Shown here one piece after another: positions 61,490 through 64,000 of a stretch of DNA of 64,000 nt (the stretch's first letter is position 1; every line of letters begins with the position of its first letter). The notes under the pieces were generated by a model. It worked only from the letters and a program-made list of their open reading frames with translations, was not told where the DNA came from and made no database searches. A program made the translations under genes and the position numbers. This DNA is from Autumnicola lenta. Lineage in GTDB: Bacteria > Bacteroidota > Bacteroidia > Flavobacteriales > Flavobacteriaceae. The stretch covers positions 186,001-250,000 of the forward strand of contig NZ_JAVRHO010000002.1 in assembly GCF_031846515.1 (NCBI RefSeq), in the 5' to 3' direction.

Positions 61490-61912
61490 GGAAAAGAGCG
61501 AAAGAGGAAATGAGCAAATTTAAAGAGATGTGAAAATTGGCAATTTTCGATCTTTAGAAAGTAGAGGTGAACAGGAAAAGAAGCGAAAGAGGGAAAAAGA
61601 CAACAACCTCAACTTATTTCCCAAAATACCTGAATTTTTCCCCCGATCTTCTGCAAGTCACCCTCTTAAAATGGCAATTTTCGAGCTTCAGTAGAAATGA
61701 GTTGAACAGGAAAAGAGCAAAGGAAAAAAAAAGACAACAACACAACTTATTTCCCAAAATATCTGAATTTTTCTCATGATCCTCTGCATGTCACCCTCTT
61801 GAAATGGCAATTTTCGACCTTCAGTAGAAAAGTTAATGAGAAAAAGAGCGAAGGAGGGAAAGAGCAAATTTAAAGAGTGGTGAAAATTGGCAATTTTCGA
61901 CCTTCAGTTAAA
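61489..61912. repeat. Mosaic repeat array of four units
   Basis: Four units start with AGGAAAAGAGCGAAAG-like sequence near 61489 (A), 61573 (B), 61708 (C) and 61839 (D). All contain a GGCAATTTTCGAnCTTcAG core. A and D are short and share GAGCAAATTTAAAGAG and the perfect inverted repeat GAAAATTG-G-CAATTTTC (61532-61548, 61882-61898). B and C are about 130 bp and share a middle of roughly 90 bp starting GACAACAAC. The array lies between the AEC gene stop and the operon start. Small open frames inside it follow the repeat and are not gene-like. Confidence 0.85.
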
Positions 61913-61948
61913 TTGTAAGTTTTTAATATTTCACTTGTAGTGAAATTT

Positions 61949-62860
61949 TTACTGAAAAAACATAGCCATCGCAGGAACTAAAACAAGTGATACTATAATA
62001 GATAATATTATCATTAAAGCAGAATCTTTTTCTTCAGAACCTAACATGGAAGCAAAAACCGTTAATGTTGCAGCAATAGGAAAAAGCGGAATCAAAGAAT
62101 ATACGCTTCTTTCCTGCGAATTAAGAAGATCAAAAAGAAAATATTCAGCAGCCAGGAGCACGCCGGCTATTAATATTGCACTGCCCGTTCTAACACCAAG
62201 TATTTTTGAGAAATAGGAAAGATCCAGGTTTTTAAAATTTATCTTGGTAATATTCATTCCCAAAAGTGTCATTCCTGCAGCCGAAACAATTACGCCCAGT
62301 ACATCAAGAACCGGAGTAAAGAATTCCGGAAGCTCATAATTAAACAGCTTAAGGCCAATCGCCAGCAAAAAGGCATAGATAAATGGTACTTTAAGAGCTT
62401 CTTTAATTGACTTTTTTGTTCCGAATTTCGATTTTGCCACCATAGTGTAACCTATGGTATAACCAAATAAACCTGTACCTATGTAAATACATATTAAGGT
62501 GGTGACGGCATCCTGATCAAAAATGGCTTTTACGGTAGGAATTCCGAAGAAAAGTACATTAAAAAAGGAGAAACCACTTATTAACAACGGCTTACCCAGC
62601 CCGCCAAATTTTTTAAAAGTCCATATTGCCGGAAAAGTGACAAAGAAAGCCAGGCTAAAAGACATGGTGGCCAGGACGATGAGATTGGACATTTCGGTTT
62701 CTAAAACGTGATCTATAAGCAGGAGCGGAATAAGCACAAAGAGCAAGGGTTTATGAATATACTCCTTTGGCACGAGCTCTTTCCGCTTTAAAAAATATCC
62801 AACGGGAATACATAACAAGTAAGGCAGTAAACCGGAATATAGTTTAAGAAAAATCTCCAT
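61949..62860 (-). CDS. AEC family transporter
   Basis: A 303-residue membrane protein of the auxin efflux carrier family with about ten hydrophobic segments in two halves. Recognisable: LLPYLLCIPVGYFLKRKELVP at the N-terminus, FSFFNVLFFGIPTVKAIF in helix 4, and a second-half VSAAGMTLLGMNI. AEC proteins export or import organic anions; the substrate is unknown. Its start overlaps the end of the upstream FAD protein gene by 17 bp, so the two are coupled. Confidence 0.9.
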   Translation of the reverse strand: MEIFLKLYSGLLPYLLCIPVGYFLKRKELVPKEYIHKPLLFVLIPLLLIDHVLETEMSNLIVLATMSFSLAFFVTFPAIWTFKKFGGLGKPLLISGFSFFNVLFFGIPTVKAIFDQDAVTTLICIYIGTGLFGYTIGYTMVAKSKFGTKKSIKEALKVPFIYAFLLAIGLKLFNYELPEFFTPVLDVLGVIVSAAGMTLLGMNITKINFKNLDLSYFSKILGVRTGSAILIAGVLLAAEYFLFDLLNSQERSVYSLIPLFPIAATLTVFASMLGSEEKDSALMIILSIIVSLVLVPAMAMFFQ

Positions 62861-64000
62861 CCTGTTTTACTTTAAAAATAATTTCACTTACCAACCTGCT
62901 GATTGTCCTCACATTAAACCACATAGCATCCACATCCAGTAAAAAGCCGTTTGCCAAATGCCCCACTGCATACATATTACCACCGGCTTTTCCTGAAATT
63001 ACCTGCATACTACGCGGGTTAATCACGGCGCCACCAGCAGGATAAGATCGCAAATAGTCTTTTTCCAAAAGTGCGTGGATAAGATCATTATCCATACCCT
63101 TAAGGCTGGATGATGTTCCTGTGGCATTAATAAGTTTTTTTACATAATGCACACCGTTTTTGGCAGTTTCAATTTTGAATTCCTGCTCTTCCTGGTGGAA
63201 TTCTATATTCGTGTTCTTCGGAATTACTTTTAATTGCCCGCTTTCAAACAGGGACAACAATTTTTTCGCATTGTGCAGGGGCATGGCATGACGATTTGCC
63301 GACCAATGGCTGCCAAGCCATTTTTTAAATAATTTCTTTTGATGAAGAGACATCCAGCCCCAGATGTCAGAGGCATCATACCGGAGAGAATAGGTGGCAT
63401 TTAAAAGATGGTCGCCTCCGCCTTCAGCAGCAGTAATGTCATATTCAAGAAAATCCTTAGCCGGACCGGCGGTTCTGTCCAGTTTTTTCCAATCCAGTTC
63501 CTTTTCTTCGGCTGCTTCTACATCCTTTATATATAATCTGAAAAGGTCCTTAACGCGTGGGTGGTGCATTTTGGTCCTGGTCATTTTATGAATATTGCCA
63601 AGCGTGAGGTATTTCCTTGTAAAAGTATTATTTTCAGAAGGTTGTACGCGAGGTAAGATCCCAAAAGGAGAAAACATTTTAATTTCTCCGGTGTGCCCAT
63701 TATCCACAAGCGTCATTACAGTATCTACTGCACTAAGGCTACTGCCCAGGATACCCACCGTTTCATCTTTGTTAACCCTGTTTTTTATTCGGTTTGAAGG
63801 CCAGGGAAAATCTATATAGGATTTAGTACTACGGAGCTCCTTAAATTTATTGGTCTTTGGCGTTCCCGGAGCTAACAAGATATAATCTGCCGTAATTGTT
63901 TCTGAAGATTTTAGCCCTATACTAAATTTATTTTCGTTCTCCCGATCGATATCTACAGCTTCATCATTGATCAGCTTTATTTTTACGTTGTGTTCTCTAG
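62844..64000 (-). CDS. FAD/NAD(P)-binding protein, N-terminus beyond the window
   Basis: The frame stays open to the last base of the window, so the 5' end is missing and 385 residues are visible. Seen: a strand-turn region ADYILLAPGTPKT, a second nucleotide-binding loop VGILGSSLSAVDTVM, a central helical part (DWKKLDRTAGPAKDF), and the end segment KLINATGTSSSLKGMD with MYAVGHLANGFLLDVDAMW. This fits the FAD/NAD(P)-binding domain family PF13454 (HI0933-unrelated, lysine hydroxylase-like). Substrate unknown. Coupled to the AEC transporter by overlap. An internal TTG at 63878 is not the real start. Confidence 0.85.
   Translation of the reverse strand, partial: REHNVKIKLINDEAVDIDRENENKFSIGLKSSETITADYILLAPGTPKTNKFKELRSTKSYIDFPWPSNRIKNRVNKDETVGILGSSLSAVDTVMTLVDNGHTGEIKMFSPFGILPRVQPSENNTFTRKYLTLGNIHKMTRTKMHHPRVKDLFRLYIKDVEAAEEKELDWKKLDRTAGPAKDFLEYDITAAEGGGDHLLNATYSLRYDASDIWGWMSLHQKKLFKKWLGSHWSANRHAMPLHNAKKLLSLFESGQLKVIPKNTNIEFHQEEQEFKIETAKNGVHYVKKLINATGTSSSLKGMDNDLIHALLEKDYLRSYPAGGAVINPRSMQVISGKAGGNMYAVGHLANGFLLDVDAMWFNVRTISRLVSEIIFKVKQDGDFS

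Noticed and set aside
61567..61779. Open frame of 70 codons in the repeat array
   Set aside because: It is formed by two successive copies of the repeat, with the same peptide pattern in each, and it has no start signal or homology.
61489..61912. Possible CRISPR array
   Set aside because: There are only four units, of unequal length, without short identical repeats separated by uniform unique spacers, and there are no cas genes.
1..64000. tRNA, rRNA, insertion sequence and prophage signatures
   Set aside because: No cloverleaf-like sequences, rRNA segments, transposase or phage genes were recognised on either strand by reading.

Overview
The window looks like chromosomal DNA from a gliding, T9SS-bearing marine or soil Flavobacteriaceae member; the gene families suggest the Gramella/Salegentibacter/Zunongwangia neighbourhood, which is inference. 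Evidence seen here: gldJ next to porV and murF, a large protein with a type B T9SS sorting domain, several small SPII lipoproteins, A+T-rich intergenic DNA, and putative promoters with the Bacteroidetes -7 element TAnnTTTG. No rRNA, tRNA, insertion sequence, prophage or CRISPR array was recognised. Almost all of the window is ordinary core genome. The accessory character is concentrated in 4.0-4.4 kb (repeats), 17.2-19.5 kb (a frameshifted regulator and small lipoproteins) and 52.7-64 kb (a channel, gene remnants, molybdo-enzymes and a repeat array).

Layout. 1-9.4 kb, mostly + strand: etfB (cut by the window edge)-etfA, a bifunctional nuclease, a nucleoside transporter, thyA, two tandem TonB-C proteins, then egtB-egtD for ergothioneine-type thiohistidine synthesis. 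9.4-11 kb, - strand: a CBM48 protein and a class V PLP enzyme that could supply the missing C-S lyase. 11-14.4 kb, +: 2TM protein, folA, a fructosamine kinase-like gene, an FMN-barrel stress protein and fabD. 14.7-17.1 kb: a DegT aminotransferase divergent from waaA. 17.2-19.5 kb: AraC regulator with a 3' frameshift, an SRPBCC protein, and two small acidic lipoproteins. 19.5-22.3 kb, -: DUF4136 lipoprotein, obg, adk, hpt. 22.4-27.3 kb, +: purK-purE, an M3 peptidase, an ECF sigma factor with a small zinc-finger partner. 27.3-39.7 kb: UbiA-like membrane protein, gcvP, a FabH-like synthase with a methyltransferase, a T9SS cargo protein, a GT2, a PafA-like phosphatase and MlaEF-type ABC genes. 39.7-49.2 kb, -: DUF389, manC, SprT-like, SDR, M28 peptidase, pdhC, pdhA, cdd, porV. 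49.6-52.6 kb, +: gldJ and murF.

52.7-64 kb, all - strand: a GluR0-like ligand-gated K+ channel, a broken DUF4374 gene, a five-gene molybdenum hydroxylase operon made of a three-subunit enzyme (2Fe-2S, FAD, Moco) followed by a two-subunit enzyme (2Fe-2S, Moco), a non-coding stretch with a mosaic repeat array, an AEC transporter, and an FAD/NAD(P)-binding protein cut by the window end.

The main unexplained signals are a short dispersed palindromic motif, GAAAATTG(N)CAATTTTC and half-site variants, which recurs in intergenic DNA across the window and forms the core of the 61.5-61.9 kb array; a 177-bp tandem duplication at 4.0-4.4 kb carrying the same motif; a nested three-helix leader between a putative promoter and gldJ; and two adjacent lipoprotein genes built from short acidic repeats.
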